From positions 1 through 64,000 of the forward strand of contig WLMD01000001.1 of assembly GCA_009700405.1 (NCBI GenBank): a stretch of DNA of 64,000 bases, written 5' to 3'. Below, piece after piece: positions 7,963-17,514 of this stretch. The position numbers were made by a program, and so were the translations under genes. Below the pieces are notes generated by a model. It was given only the letters and a program-made list of their open reading frames with translations. It was not told the origin of the DNA and ran no database searches. Position 1 is the first letter of the stretch. The number at the start of each line of letters is the position of its first letter. This DNA comes from Actinomycetota bacterium (GTDB taxonomy: Bacteria; Actinomycetota; Actinomycetes; Nanopelagicales; Nanopelagicaceae).

Positions 7963-10900
7963 ATGTCAGGCCTATCGGATTTTCCGCCTGCTCAAGGTCT
8001 CTACGATCCTGCCTACGAACATGATGCGTGCGGCGTTGCAATGGTTGCGACTCTCAACAAAGTTGCAACGCACGAGATAGTTGAAAAAGCACTTACCGCG
8101 TTGCGCAATTTGGAACATCGCGGAGCATCGGGAGCCGAGCCAGATAGCGGCGATGGAGCAGGAATTCTTATTTGCATTCCGGATCTCTTCTTCCGTGAAG
8201 TTCTTCCTTTTGAGTTACCTCAAAACGGTAAGTATGTTGCAGGAAATGTATTCATTAGTGAGAACGAAGATTTGCGACCTGCTATACAGAAGCTTTCAGA
8301 AGAGGAAGGGCTAATTGTTTTAGGGTGGCGAGAGTTACCAACTAATCCTTCAAGCCTTGGTAAAAGCGCGCTTTCGGTTATGCCAAAATTCCAGCAGCTT
8401 TTTCTTTCTGGAAAGAATGGCGAGAGCGGAATCGAGCTAGACAGACTTGCTTATTGCTTACGCAAGCGCGCTGAACATTCTCTCTCAATCTATTTTCCGT
8501 CACTCTCGTCGAAAACAATTGTTTATAAGGGAATGCTCACAACTGGTCAGCTCGAGGAATTTTTTCCGGATCTTTCCGATGAGAGAGTCATTTCTCCATT
8601 AGCGCTAGTGCATTCTCGCTTTTCAACAAATACTTTTCCATCGTGGCCTCTTGCCCATCCATATCGTTTTATTGCTCATAATGGTGAAATCAACACTGTA
8701 AAAGGAAATCGCAATTGGATGAGGGCGCGCGAAGCTCTTCTGGAAAGTGATTTGATTCCTGGTGATCTCTCACGTCTATTCCCGATTGTTGATGTCGAAG
8801 GCAGCGACTCGGCATCCTTCGACCAGGTCCTTGAATTACTGTATTTAGGTGGTCGATCACTTGCACATTCGATCCTCATGATGATTCCAGAAGCCTGGGA
8901 AAACCACACATCAATGAGTGAAAAACGTCGCGATTTCTATTCTTTCCATTCTTCTTTAATGGAACCTTGGGACGGCCCGGCATGTGTGACCTTCACTGAT
9001 GGTCTTCAAGTAGGCGCTGTTCTTGATCGCAATGGATTACGTCCATCCCGATACTGGGTAACAAAGGATGGAATGGTTGTGTTGGCGAGCGAAGTTGGCG
9101 TCTTGGATATCCCTGTCGAGCAAATAGTTCGGAAAGGTCGGCTACAGCCTGGAAAGATGTTTCTCGTAGATATTCAAGAAGGCCGAATTATTGAAGATGA
9201 AGAAATTAAGGATCAGCTTGCCGATTCGGCACCCTTTGGTGAATGGATTCATGCCGGAAAAGTGAAACTTGTGGATTTACCTTCACGTGAGCACATTGTT
9301 TACCCTCACTCATCTGTAATCCGTCGCCAGCGTGCATTTGGATACACCGAAGAAGAACTGAGGATTCTTCTAACGCCTATGGCAAAAAATGGAGCAGAGC
9401 CACTTGGTTCTATGGGCACTGACTCTCCAATCGCAGCACTTTCCAACCGCCCAAGATTACTCTTTGATTATTTTTCACAACTCTTTGCGCAAGTAACCAA
9501 CCCACCACTTGATGCAATCCGTGAAGAGTTGGTGACATCACTTGCGGGCTCGATTGGACCAGAACATAATCTTCTCGACCCTGGGCCTGCTTCGTGCCGT
9601 CAGATTGAACTGGACTTTCCAGTTATCGATAATGACGAACTCGCGAAAATAATTCACGTTAATGCCGATGGGGATCATCCAGGTTTCGGCGCTCATATAG
9701 TTCGAGGTCTTTTCTCGGTTTCCAAGGATGGAGAAGGGCTCCGTACTCGTTTGGCCGAGATACGTTCTGAAGTTTCCCAAGCCATTGAAGAAGGCGCACG
9801 ATTAATAGTTCTTTCCGACCGTGATGGAGATGCAGATAATGCGCCAATCCCATCATTGTTACTTACCTCTGCAGTGCATCATCACCTCATTCGCGAAAAG
9901 ACTCGGACGAAAGTTGGTCTGATAGTTGAGGCAGGAGATGTTCGCGAAGTCCATCATGTTGCGCTGTTGATTGGATACGGAGCGGCAGCTGTTAATCCTT
10001 ACTTAGCTATGGAGAGCGCAGAAGACTTGGTGCTGCAAGGAGTTATTACTGGCATCACGCCTGAAAAGGCGGTTCGTAACCTTATTAAATCCTTGGGCAA
10101 GGGTGTTCTTAAAGTTATGTCCAAAATGGGTATTTCAACAATTGCTTCGTATACCGGTGCGCAAGTCTTTGAGGCGATCGGTCTCTCACATGAGCTCATC
10201 AATGAATATTTCACAGGCACAACATCTCGTCTTGGAGGCATTGATTTAGATGTCATTGCGCAAGAGACCATTGCTCGACATCACATTGCATACCCACCAG
10301 GCGGAGAGATTCCTGGGACGAAGCGTTTACCAATAGGTGGCGAGTATCAATGGCGTAGAGATGGCGAGCCACATCTTTTCGATCCTGAAACCGTTTTTGC
10401 TTTGCAGCACTCAACGCGAAATAAGCGCTTTGATATTTTCAAAAAGTACACACGCCGTATTAATGACCAAAGTGTTTCTCTTATGACCTTGCGCGGACTT
10501 TTCACTTTTAAAGAAGGCTTAAGGCCATCAATTTCCATTGACGAGGTGGAACCGGTATCCAGCATTGTTAAGCGCTTCTCAACTGGTGCGATGTCATATG
10601 GTTCAATTTCTTTGGAAGCGCACGAAACAATGGCGATTGCCATGAATCGCCTTGGGGGCAAATCCAATACTGGAGAAGGCGGGGAAGATCCCGAGCGCTA
10701 CCTTCCAATGGCTAATGGAGACTCGAAGCGTTCATCTATAAAGCAGGTAGCTAGTGGTCGTTTTGGTGTAACGAGTGAATATTTAATTAACGCGGATGAT
10801 ATTCAAATTAAAATTGCCCAAGGTGCTAAGCCAGGGGAGGGCGGGCAACTTCCTGGTAACAAGGTTTATCCATGGATCGCAAAAGTCCGATATTCAACTC

Positions 10901-12477
10901 CAGGTGTTGGATTGATTTCGCCGCCACCTCATCATGATATTTATTCCATTGAAGATTTAGCGCAACTAATTCATGATCTTAAGAACGCCAATAAGAACGC
11001 CCGCATCCACGTGAAATTAGTCGCCGAAGTTGGAGTGGGTACGGTTGCAGCTGGTGTAAGTAAAGCGCACGCTGATGTTGTCCTCATCTCCGGCCACGAT
11101 GGCGGTACAGGTGCATCACCGCTCACTTCCTTAAAACATGCGGGAGCTCCATGGGAATTAGGTCTGGCCGAAACGCAACAAACGCTTCTGCTCAATGGTT
11201 TGCGCGATCGAATAGTTGTACAGACTGATGGCCAACTCAAAACAGGACGAGATGTAGTTATTGCTGCACTGCTGGGAGCCGAAGAATTTGGATTTGCTAC
11301 TGCTCCTTTGGTTGTTTCAGGGTGTGTCATGATGCGTGTATGTCATCTTGATACATGTCCTGTAGGAGTGGCCACGCAAAACCCCGAACTACGGAAGCGA
11401 TTCTCGGGAAAGCCAGAATTTGTTGAAACATTCTTTGAATACATCGCCGAGGAAGTCCGGGAATACTTGGCCGAGATTGGCTATCGCTCAATTGAAGAAG
11501 CCGTGGGACATGTTGAAGCACTAGATACACGAAGTGCTGTTTCACATTGGAAAGCAAGTGGCTTAGACCTTGCACCCTTGTTAGTGCGACCAAATGTTAC
11601 TGGGGCATTCCACAACACAACTAGGCAAGATCACGGACTTGATGCAGCTCTCGACAACCAGTTGATTGAATTAGCGCAACCCGCTCTTCTTCGAGGCGAA
11701 CGTGTAGATATAGAGCTGCCTGTAAGAAATGTGAACCGAACGTTAGCCACAATGCTTGGAGCCGAAATCACACGCAAGTTTGGCAGTGCAGGCTTACCGA
11801 CTGACACGATTAATTTGACCTTCCATGGATCTGCAGGTCAGTCTTTAGGAGCATTTATTCCACAAGGATTAACAGTTCGCCTCTTTGGTGATTCCAATGA
11901 TTATGTAGGTAAAGGCATATCCGGCGGTCGAATCATTCTTCGACCAGATGAGAATGCAACATTTCCTTCCCACGAAAATGTTATTGCGGGAAATGTAATC
12001 GGATACGGAGCAACATCGGGGCAGATCCTAATTCGTGGAATTGTTGGAGAGCGTTTCTGTGTTCGCAATTCTGGCGCTGTTGCCGTGGTTGAAGGCATTG
12101 GTGACCATGGATGTGAATACATGACTGGTGGATCCGTCGTTGTACTAGGACCCACCGGCCGAAATTTTGCCGCAGGCATGTCTGGCGGTCGGGCCTTTGT
12201 GTTAGATATACATCACGAGTTAGTAAATACAGATATGGCAGACATTGTCGCAGTCCCTGAAGATCAGAAAACTATTCTTCACGACCTTGTGACGAGCTTC
12301 TATGAAGAGACCGGCTCCTTGATTGCAGCTGAGCTGTTGCAAGACTGGGATGTATCTATTGTGCGTTTTTCTATGGTTATGCCACGTGATTACGCACGCG
12401 TACTTGAGGCCATGAAGCGAGCCTTGCAAGAAGGATTGCCTGAAGATACCTATGTTATGGAGGTGGCTCATGTCTGA
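7963..12477 (+). CDS. gltB: Glutamate synthase (NADPH) large subunit GltB
   Basis: GltB takes the amide of glutamine, passes ammonia through a tunnel and makes glutamate from 2-oxoglutarate; with GltD it forms the main ammonium assimilation route. The 1504-residue protein has a class II amidotransferase domain with the nucleophile at Cys23 ([11 protein letters not shown]), implying removal of a 22-residue propeptide, a central domain, the FMN barrel ([15 protein letters not shown]) with the 3Fe-4S cysteines CxxxxxCxxxxC in [15 protein letters not shown] around 1121-1132, and a C-terminal GXGXG beta-helix domain. The ATG at 7963 has GGAG upstream. The stop overlaps the gltD start by several bases. 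Confidence 0.98.
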   Translation: MSGLSDFPPAQGLYDPAYEHDACGVAMVATLNKVATHEIVEKALTALRNLEHRGASGAEPDSGDGAGILICIPDLFFREVLPFELPQNGKYVAGNVFISENEDLRPAIQKLSEEEGLIVLGWRELPTNPSSLGKSALSVMPKFQQLFLSGKNGESGIELDRLAYCLRKRAEHSLSIYFPSLSSKTIVYKGMLTTGQLEEFFPDLSDERVISPLALVHSRFSTNTFPSWPLAHPYRFIAHNGEINTVKGNRNWMRAREALLESDLIPGDLSRLFPIVDVEGSDSASFDQVLELLYLGGRSLAHSILMMIPEAWENHTSMSEKRRDFYSFHSSLMEPWDGPACVTFTDGLQVGAVLDRNGLRPSRYWVTKDGMVVLASEVGVLDIPVEQIVRKGRLQPGKMFLVDIQEGRIIEDEEIKDQLADSAPFGEWIHAGKVKLVDLPSREHIVYPHSSVIRRQRAFGYTEEELRILLTPMAKNGAEPLGSMGTDSPIAALSNRPRLLFDYFSQLFAQVTNPPLDAIREELVTSLAGSIGPEHNLLDPGPASCRQIELDFPVIDNDELAKIIHVNADGDHPGFGAHIVRGLFSVSKDGEGLRTRLAEIRSEVSQAIEEGARLIVLSDRDGDADNAPIPSLLLTSAVHHHLIREKTRTKVGLIVEAGDVREVHHVALLIGYGAAAVNPYLAMESAEDLVLQGVITGITPEKAVRNLIKSLGKGVLKVMSKMGISTIASYTGAQVFEAIGLSHELINEYFTGTTSRLGGIDLDVIAQETIARHHIAYPPGGEIPGTKRLPIGGEYQWRRDGEPHLFDPETVFALQHSTRNKRFDIFKKYTRRINDQSVSLMTLRGLFTFKEGLRPSISIDEVEPVSSIVKRFSTGAMSYGSISLEAHETMAIAMNRLGGKSNTGEGGEDPERYLPMANGDSKRSSIKQVASGRFGVTSEYLINADDIQIKIAQGAKPGEGGQLPGNKVYPWIAKVRYSTPGVGLISPPPHHDIYSIEDLAQLIHDLKNANKNARIHVKLVAEVGVGTVAAGVSKAHADVVLISGHDGGTGASPLTSLKHAGAPWELGLAETQQTLLLNGLRDRIVVQTDGQLKTGRDVVIAALLGAEEFGFATAPLVVSGCVMMRVCHLDTCPVGVATQNPELRKRFSGKPEFVETFFEYIAEEVREYLAEIGYRSIEEAVGHVEALDTRSAVSHWKASGLDLAPLLVRPNVTGAFHNTTRQDHGLDAALDNQLIELAQPALLRGERVDIELPVRNVNRTLATMLGAEITRKFGSAGLPTDTINLTFHGSAGQSLGAFIPQGLTVRLFGDSNDYVGKGISGGRIILRPDENATFPSHENVIAGNVIGYGATSGQILIRGIVGERFCVRNSGAVAVVEGIGDHGCEYMTGGSVVVLGPTGRNFAAGMSGGRAFVLDIHHELVNTDMADIVAVPEDQKTILHDLVTSFYEETGSLIAAELLQDWDVSIVRFSMVMPRDYARVLEAMKRALQEGLPEDTYVMEVAHV

Positions 12478-13924
12478 TCCAAAGGGATTCCTGACTACAC
12501 CGCGCTCTTTGCCAACACGTCGGCCAGTTGATGTGCGTATTCATGATTGGAAAGAAGTGTATGAAGACCAAGAGTTCGAAAGCTTGCAACAACAAGCAGG
12601 GCGCTGCATGGATTGTGGAATTCCTTTTTGTCATCAAGGCTGCCCACTAGGTAACCTCATTCCAGAGTGGAACGATCTCATCTGGCGTGGGGATAAGACA
12701 GAGGCAATTGCGCGACTCCACGCTACAAATAATTTCCCTGAATTCACTGGTCGTTTATGCCCTGCACCATGCGAGAGTGCGTGCGTCGTTGCAATTAATG
12801 CCGATGCAGTCACTATCAAACAAGTTGAACTTCGTACTATTGAAGAAGCTTTCGCCTCAGGAAAAGTTCTTCCACTTGCTCCAGATCGCTTAACAGGAAA
12901 GACGATTGCCGTCATTGGCTCAGGTCCCGCGGGGCTAGCAGCAGCGCAACAACTTACACGCGCAGGTCATACCGTTGCCGTATACGAGCGAGCATCCAAA
13001 ATCGGCGGACTTATGCGTTACGGAATTCCAGAATTCAAAATGGAGAAATCAATTCTTGACCGCCGCCTCGTGCAGATGGAACAAGAAGGTACTCGTTTTC
13101 GTGCGGGAGTTGATGTTGGTGCCGAACTAACTGGCCATCAATTGCGGACTCGCTATGACGCCGTCGTATTGGCAGTTGGGTCTACGCAAGCAAGAGATCT
13201 TCCAGTGCCTGGGCGCGATCTCAATGGCATTTTTCAAGCCATGCAATATCTACCATGGGGAAACAAACAAGCATTAGGCGAAATTGATGAGCCACCAATA
13301 AATGTCACGGGAAAGCATGTTGTCATTCTTGGTGGGGGAGATACGGGCGCTGATTGTCTGGGAACTGCCACGCGACAAGGTGCAGCTTCAATTACCCAGT
13401 TAGAAATTATGCCAATGCCCACTCAAGAGCGACCAAGTGCGCAGCCGTGGCCCATGTATCCGATGATTTATCGGGTTTCCAGCGCCCATGAAGAGCATGA
13501 CAATCGACTATTTGCGGTCTCGACCGAGAAATTCATTGGGGATGAATTCGGAAATGTTCGCGCGTTAAGCATTATTGAGACCAGGATGGTTAACGGAAAG
13601 TTTGAGCCAGTCCCGGGCACAGAGAAGGAAATTCCTGCCGATTTTGTTTTCCTTGCAATGGGATTTATCGGACCTGAAAAAAGTCCACTCTTAACCCAAT
13701 TAGAAGTTGAATTAGATGACCGCGGAAATATACGAAGGAATGAAAACTTCGAAACTACAACCGAAGGAGTCTTTGTTTGCGGTGATGCAGGCCGGGGACA
13801 GTCACTGATAGTTTGGGCGATTGCCGAAGGTCGAAGTGCGGCAGCAGCCGTTGATACATATCTCACAGGGCGCACGCAATTGCCTGCTCCTATTCCTCCC
13901 ACTGCCCGTCCGATGATGGTTTAA
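12470..13924 (+). CDS. gltD: Glutamate synthase small subunit GltD
   Basis: GltD takes electrons from NADPH through FAD and two 4Fe-4S clusters to GltB. In 484 residues the N-terminal cluster cysteines lie at 46, 49, 54 and 58 ([13 protein letters not shown]) with a second set at 97, 101 and 105 (CPAPCESAC). FAD binding is at about 150-156 ([10 protein letters not shown]) and the NADPH Rossmann motif at 288-296 (GGGDTGADC). The ATG at 12470 overlaps the end of gltB and gives the expected start SDPKGFL; an earlier in-frame ATG at 12452 is within gltB and rejected. Confidence 0.97.
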   Translation: MSDPKGFLTTPRSLPTRRPVDVRIHDWKEVYEDQEFESLQQQAGRCMDCGIPFCHQGCPLGNLIPEWNDLIWRGDKTEAIARLHATNNFPEFTGRLCPAPCESACVVAINADAVTIKQVELRTIEEAFASGKVLPLAPDRLTGKTIAVIGSGPAGLAAAQQLTRAGHTVAVYERASKIGGLMRYGIPEFKMEKSILDRRLVQMEQEGTRFRAGVDVGAELTGHQLRTRYDAVVLAVGSTQARDLPVPGRDLNGIFQAMQYLPWGNKQALGEIDEPPINVTGKHVVILGGGDTGADCLGTATRQGAASITQLEIMPMPTQERPSAQPWPMYPMIYRVSSAHEEHDNRLFAVSTEKFIGDEFGNVRALSIIETRMVNGKFEPVPGTEKEIPADFVFLAMGFIGPEKSPLLTQLEVELDDRGNIRRNENFETTTEGVFVCGDAGRGQSLIVWAIAEGRSAAAAVDTYLTGRTQLPAPIPPTARPMMV

Positions 13925-13933
13925 GGTTAAATA

Positions 13934-15373
13934 ATGCGCAGAGCGAAAATAGTTTGCACGATGGGTCCGGCAGTTGAGTCGGAAGAGAAAGTTCGAGAGC
14001 TCATAGCTGCAGGTATGAATATGGCGAGATTGAACCTCTCTCATGGAAGTTATGAGGAGCATCAACTGCGCTATGACCGCGTTCGGGCGGCTGCGAAAGA
14101 ATCCGGAAGTGCGATAGCAATACTCGTTGATCTGCAAGGACCTAAGATTCGTTTGGCTCGTTTTGCACATGGCCCTCACGAGCTATCTCGTGGAGATATT
14201 TTCACTATTACTACTGATGAAATTGAAGGAACTAAAGAACGTGTGGGAACTACTTATAAAGGATTGCCAGGGGATTGCAAAGCGGGCGACCGCATTCTCA
14301 TTGATGATGGCAAAGTTACGGTCGAAGTTGTTGAAGTCAAAGGCAATGATGTCGTAACAAAAGTTATCGAACCTGGATTTGTAAGCAACAACAAAGGAAT
14401 CAACTTGCCTGGTGTTGCGGTATCTGTTCCTGCAATGTCGGAAAAAGATATTGAAGATCTCCGCTGGGGACTTAAAATCGGAGCAGATTTCATCGCACTC
14501 TCATTCGTGCGAAGTGGCGATGACATCAATGACGTACATCGGATTATGGATGAAGAAGGTATTCGAATTCCAGTAATAGCAAAGATAGAAAAACCCCAAG
14601 CGGTCGATAACCTGCAAGAAATTGTTGATGCTTTCGATGGCATCATGGTGGCGCGCGGAGACCTAGGTGTCGAACTACCTATTGAAGATGTCCCGTTAGT
14701 TCAAAAACGTTGCGTAGAGATGGCTCGTGAAGCTGCTAAGCCAGTAATTGTTGCTACGCAAATGTTGGATTCGATGATGACTAATTCCAGACCAACACGT
14801 GCAGAGGCCACCGATTGTGCTAATGCGGTACTAGACGGTGCCGATGCACTGATGCTCTCTGGTGAGACAAGCGTTGGAGAATTCCCCATTGAGACTGTTA
14901 TGACAATGGCTCGGATTATTGAAAAGACTGAAGAAGGTGGCTTGGAAAGAATCCGCCCATTGCAGCATTCCCCTAAAACAAAAGGTGGAGCCATTACAAA
15001 GGCTGCTAAAGAAGTAGGTGAAACCGTTGGAGCTAGATTTCTTGTGGCATTTACAAAGAGTGGCGACTCTGCACGACGTATGGCGAGATTGCGCTCTGCC
15101 ATTCCAATTTTGGCCCTCACTCCAGATTCTGGCACCTACAACCGAATGGCACTTTCGTGGGGGGTCGAACCTCTTATCGCCCCAGTTGTAAGCACTACAG
15201 ATGAGATGGTCAAGCAAGTTGACTCCGTGCTGATCGAGACTCGGCGAGCGCACATTGGCGAGCTCATCATCATCGTTGCCGGCTCGCCTCCGGGAATACC
15301 AGGCTCAACAAATGCGATGCGTGTTCACTGTATTGGCGATGCAATTGGCGGCTTGGCCGCTGCATATCGCTAG
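13934..15373 (+). CDS. pyk: Pyruvate kinase
   Basis: Pyruvate kinase makes ATP and pyruvate from phosphoenolpyruvate. The 479-residue protein has the N-terminal ARLNLSHG (Arg32, Asn34), the LVDLQGPKIR segment, the catalytic Lys and metal ligands in VIAKIEKPQAV and VARGDLGVELP, and LMLSGETSVG. The C-terminal allosteric domain ends without the extra phosphohistidine-like domain found in some Firmicutes. It starts 9 bases after gltD, with no clear ribosome binding site, and could be cotranscribed with gltBD. The tRNA gene begins 12 bases beyond its stop. Confidence 0.97.
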   Translation: MRRAKIVCTMGPAVESEEKVRELIAAGMNMARLNLSHGSYEEHQLRYDRVRAAAKESGSAIAILVDLQGPKIRLARFAHGPHELSRGDIFTITTDEIEGTKERVGTTYKGLPGDCKAGDRILIDDGKVTVEVVEVKGNDVVTKVIEPGFVSNNKGINLPGVAVSVPAMSEKDIEDLRWGLKIGADFIALSFVRSGDDINDVHRIMDEEGIRIPVIAKIEKPQAVDNLQEIVDAFDGIMVARGDLGVELPIEDVPLVQKRCVEMAREAAKPVIVATQMLDSMMTNSRPTRAEATDCANAVLDGADALMLSGETSVGEFPIETVMTMARIIEKTEEGGLERIRPLQHSPKTKGGAITKAAKEVGETVGARFLVAFTKSGDSARRMARLRSAIPILALTPDSGTYNRMALSWGVEPLIAPVVSTTDEMVKQVDSVLIETRRAHIGELIIIVAGSPPGIPGSTNAMRVHCIGDAIGGLAAAYR

Positions 15374-15384
15374 ACTAAGCACAC

Positions 15385-15457
15385 GCCTCGGTACTCCAAC
15401 GGTAGAGAGGGCAGTCTCAAACACTGCATAGTGTCGGTTCGAATCCGACTCGGGGCA
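15385..15457 (+). tRNA. tRNA with anticodon CAA (Leu, UUG codon) but a short variable loop
   Basis: A complete 73-base cloverleaf can be drawn. Acceptor 15385-15391 pairs with 15450-15456 (7 bp, two G-U); D stem CTC/GAG (15394-15396, 15407-15409) with GG in the loop; anticodon stem GCAGT/ACTGC around the loop CTCAAAC (15416-15422), placing the anticodon CAA at 15418-15420 after U33; variable loop ATAGT of 5 bases; T stem GTCGG/CCGAC with loop TTCGAAT; discriminator A at 15457. CCA is not encoded. CAA is a leucine anticodon, but bacterial tRNA-Leu normally has a long variable arm, so its charging is uncertain. It may be a genuine noncanonical tRNA or a tRNA-like RNA. Confidence 0.85.
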
Positions 15458-15458
15458 C

Positions 15459-16052
15459 ATGAGTTCATCAGATGCACATAAGCCAAGGATCTTGGTAGCC
15501 GAAGACGAAACCCTCATTCGCATGGACCTTGTAGAAATGCTCATCGAAGCTGGATATGACGTGGTTGCCCAGGCGAGTAATGGCGAAGAAGCAATCGCAT
15601 TAGCTCAGGAACACAAACCAGATCTAGCAATACTTGATGTAAAGATGCCGGTGATGGATGGGATTACTGCGGCACAAACAATTATTTCTATTGCTCCGGT
15701 ATTAATGCTGACCGCCTTTAGTCAAAAAGAATTAGTTGACAGAGCGCGAGACGCTGGCGTGATGGCCTACGTCGTGAAGCCATTTTCTATCAACGATTTG
15801 GTGCCGGCTATGGAAATAGCTATGAGTCGCCATGCCCAAATGACCTCTTTGGCGGCTGAGGTGGCCGACCTGCATGAGCGCCTTGAGACGAGGAAGCTTG
15901 TTGATAGGGCTAAAGGAATCTTGATGGCTGCACTCAACCTCTCCGAACCCCAGGCCTTTTCTTGGATTCAAAGGGCTGCCATGGATAGGCGCCTAAGCAT
16001 GAAAGAGGTCGCACTAGCAGTAATTTCCCCGTCTGCGGTGCCCGAGCGGTAG
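15459..16052 (+). CDS. Response regulator with receiver and ANTAR RNA-binding domains (PdtaR-like)
   Basis: ANTAR proteins bind paired hairpins in mRNA and prevent transcription termination when phosphorylated. The receiver (about 9-125) has acidic Glu15/Asp16, phosphoacceptor Asp60 in LAILDVKMP, Thr85 and Lys107. After a coiled-coil linker the ANTAR domain (about 137-190) shows RKLVDRAKGILM and the helical end. The ATG at 15459 is forced: the next in-frame ATG would remove the acidic pocket, and upstream codons hold no start before a TAG at 15429. Only one base separates the ATG from the tRNA discriminator. The position before polA and rpsA matches mycobacterial PdtaR (Rv1626). No partner histidine kinase is in the window. 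Confidence 0.93.
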   Translation: MSSSDAHKPRILVAEDETLIRMDLVEMLIEAGYDVVAQASNGEEAIALAQEHKPDLAILDVKMPVMDGITAAQTIISIAPVLMLTAFSQKELVDRARDAGVMAYVVKPFSINDLVPAMEIAMSRHAQMTSLAAEVADLHERLETRKLVDRAKGILMAALNLSEPQAFSWIQRAAMDRRLSMKEVALAVISPSAVPER

Positions 16053-16110
16053 CCCTTTGATTTACTGAAATGCGGGATTAAGGGTTATCTAAAAGTTATA
16101 CGAAGGTCGG

Positions 16111-16136
16111 GCCTGGGGTTGGCGAAACCCCCAGGC
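16111..16136 (+). promoter_or_regulatory. Strong hairpin between the ANTAR gene and livK
   Basis: GCCTGGGG (16111-16118) pairs perfectly with CCCCAGGC (16129-16136), extended by TT/AA across a bulged C. No T-run follows, so it is not a textbook terminator. It may end the ANTAR transcript, protect the livK leader, or be a binding site. The 158-base gap also holds a second hairpin. Confidence 0.45.
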
Positions 16137-16157
16137 TGGGGCATACTTCCCGATACA

Positions 16158-16184
16158 TAAGAAGCATCTATCCCGGTCTTCTTA
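16158..16184 (+). promoter_or_regulatory. Second hairpin in the livK leader
   Basis: TAAGAAG (16158-16164) and CTTCTTA (16178-16184) form a perfect 7-bp stem with a 13-base loop. It lies about 26 bases before the livK ATG. With the 16111 hairpin it makes a paired-hairpin leader, but the loops do not match the hexaloop described for ANTAR targets. Confidence 0.35.
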
Positions 16185-16210
16185 CATTCGAATGAAGGGA
16201 ACACTGTTAC

Positions 16211-17458
16211 ATGAAAAAAAACCACAAGGCTATTGCAGCCCTTGGTGTCGTAACTTTGGCGATGAGCATCATGGGATCTCCTATTGCTCAGTCCGCAAGC
16301 GTTGTTACATTGACTGTTTCATCTGACCTACCTCTGCAGGGTGGATCTGCTGATCAGAGCGAGTCAACAAATAACGTTATCAAGTTGCTTCTCAAGCAAA
16401 TGGGAAACAAAGCTGGAAAGTACAAGATTAAGTTCAAGATTTACGATGACTCAACAGCAGCTAAGGGTTCATGGGACGATGCACAGTGCGCATCTAATGC
16501 ACAAGCACACGTAGCCAACAGAACTGAAATGGCCGTTATGGGTACATACAACTCAGGTTGCGCAAAGATCATCGTTCCAGTACTTAACCAAGATCCAAAG
16601 GGTCCAATGGTTATGGTTTCAAATGCAAATACAAACCCTGGTCTAACCAAGGCTTGGAACCCAGGCGAGCCAACTAAGTACTACCCAACAGGTTTCCGCA
16701 ACTACTTCCGTGTTGTCACAACTGATGATTTCCAAGGATCAGCTGCTGCACAATTCGCAAAGAGCCAGGGCGTTAAGTCTGTTTATGTTCTCAACGACAC
16801 ACAGACCTACGGTCAAGGTGTTGCACAAGCTTTCACAACTGAAGCCAACAAAATCGGTTTGAAAGTTCTTTCTGATGGAACTGCAGGAGAAGGTTGGGAT
16901 GCTAAGCAACCTAACTACGAAGCCTTGTTCACAAAGATTAAGGCTACAAATCCTGACATGGTTTACATCGGCGGAATCTTCGATCTCAACGGTGGACAGC
17001 TTGTTAAGGACAAAGTCAAGGTCCTTGGCGATAACAAGACCGTTAAGTTGATGGCACCAGACGGATTTACTGGATACCCAGATTTCTTGGCACTTCCAGA
17101 AGCTGATGGCGCATACCTATCATTCACAGGTCTTTCAATTGACCTATTCCCAAAGAATGGTAAAGCTGCTCAATTCCAGAAGGATTACTTCAAGGAATAC
17201 GGCAAGGCTCCTACAAGCTCATTCTCCGTTTACGGTGGAGCAGCTATGCAGGCAATCCTTGATGCGATTTCACGTTCAAACGGAACTCGCAAGGATGTAT
17301 TCCAGAAGATGAAGTCTGTAAACATTCCAGCTGCTAAGTCAGTTGTTGGAACAGCAATTAAGTTCGATGATGCTGGTGACACTGTTTACCACGACATCAC
17401 AATTCTTGTAGTGAAGAACAACACAGAAACTACACTCAAGAAGATCTCAGTTAAGTAA
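16211..17458 (+). CDS. livK: Substrate-binding protein of a branched-chain amino acid/amide ABC importer
   Basis: A 415-residue periplasmic-binding-protein type 1 family member that captures the substrate for the permeases that follow. It has a clear export signal (MKKNHK, then hydrophobic AIAALGVVTLAMSIMG, cleavage near AQSA around residue 29) but no lipobox cysteine, unusual for a Gram-positive binding protein. Binding-domain motifs include SSDLPLQGGSADQS and AVMGTYNSGCAKIIVPVLN. Codon choice is visibly narrower than in its neighbours, suggesting high expression. GAAGGGA lies 10 bases before the ATG. The family spans leucine/isoleucine/valine, urea and short amides; the true substrate is not decided. 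Confidence 0.92.
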   Translation: MKKNHKAIAALGVVTLAMSIMGSPIAQSASVVTLTVSSDLPLQGGSADQSESTNNVIKLLLKQMGNKAGKYKIKFKIYDDSTAAKGSWDDAQCASNAQAHVANRTEMAVMGTYNSGCAKIIVPVLNQDPKGPMVMVSNANTNPGLTKAWNPGEPTKYYPTGFRNYFRVVTTDDFQGSAAAQFAKSQGVKSVYVLNDTQTYGQGVAQAFTTEANKIGLKVLSDGTAGEGWDAKQPNYEALFTKIKATNPDMVYIGGIFDLNGGQLVKDKVKVLGDNKTVKLMAPDGFTGYPDFLALPEADGAYLSFTGLSIDLFPKNGKAAQFQKDYFKEYGKAPTSSFSVYGGAAMQAILDAISRSNGTRKDVFQKMKSVNIPAAKSVVGTAIKFDDAGDTVYHDITILVVKNNTETTLKKISVK

Positions 17459-17470
17459 TACATCTGTACT

Positions 17471-17508
17471 AAGTGGGTGGTTTTGGGTTATTCCAAAACC
17501 ACCCACTT
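17471..17508 (+). terminator. Perfect 16-bp hairpin between livK and livH
   Basis: The two arms 17471-17486 and 17493-17508 are exact reverse complements (AAGTGGGTGGTTTTGG and its complement) around the loop GTTATT. The following bases are ATTTAAATG, a weak T-run. It most likely acts as a partial terminator or 3' stabiliser so that the binding protein is made in excess over the permeases. It ends only 6 bases before the first possible livH start. Confidence 0.8.
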
Positions 17509-17514
17509 ATTTAA

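Noticed and set aside
17487..17492. Hexaloop of the livK-livH hairpin as an ANTAR target
   Set aside because: The loop GTTATT lacks the A1 and G4 of the published consensus, and there is no second hairpin next to it.
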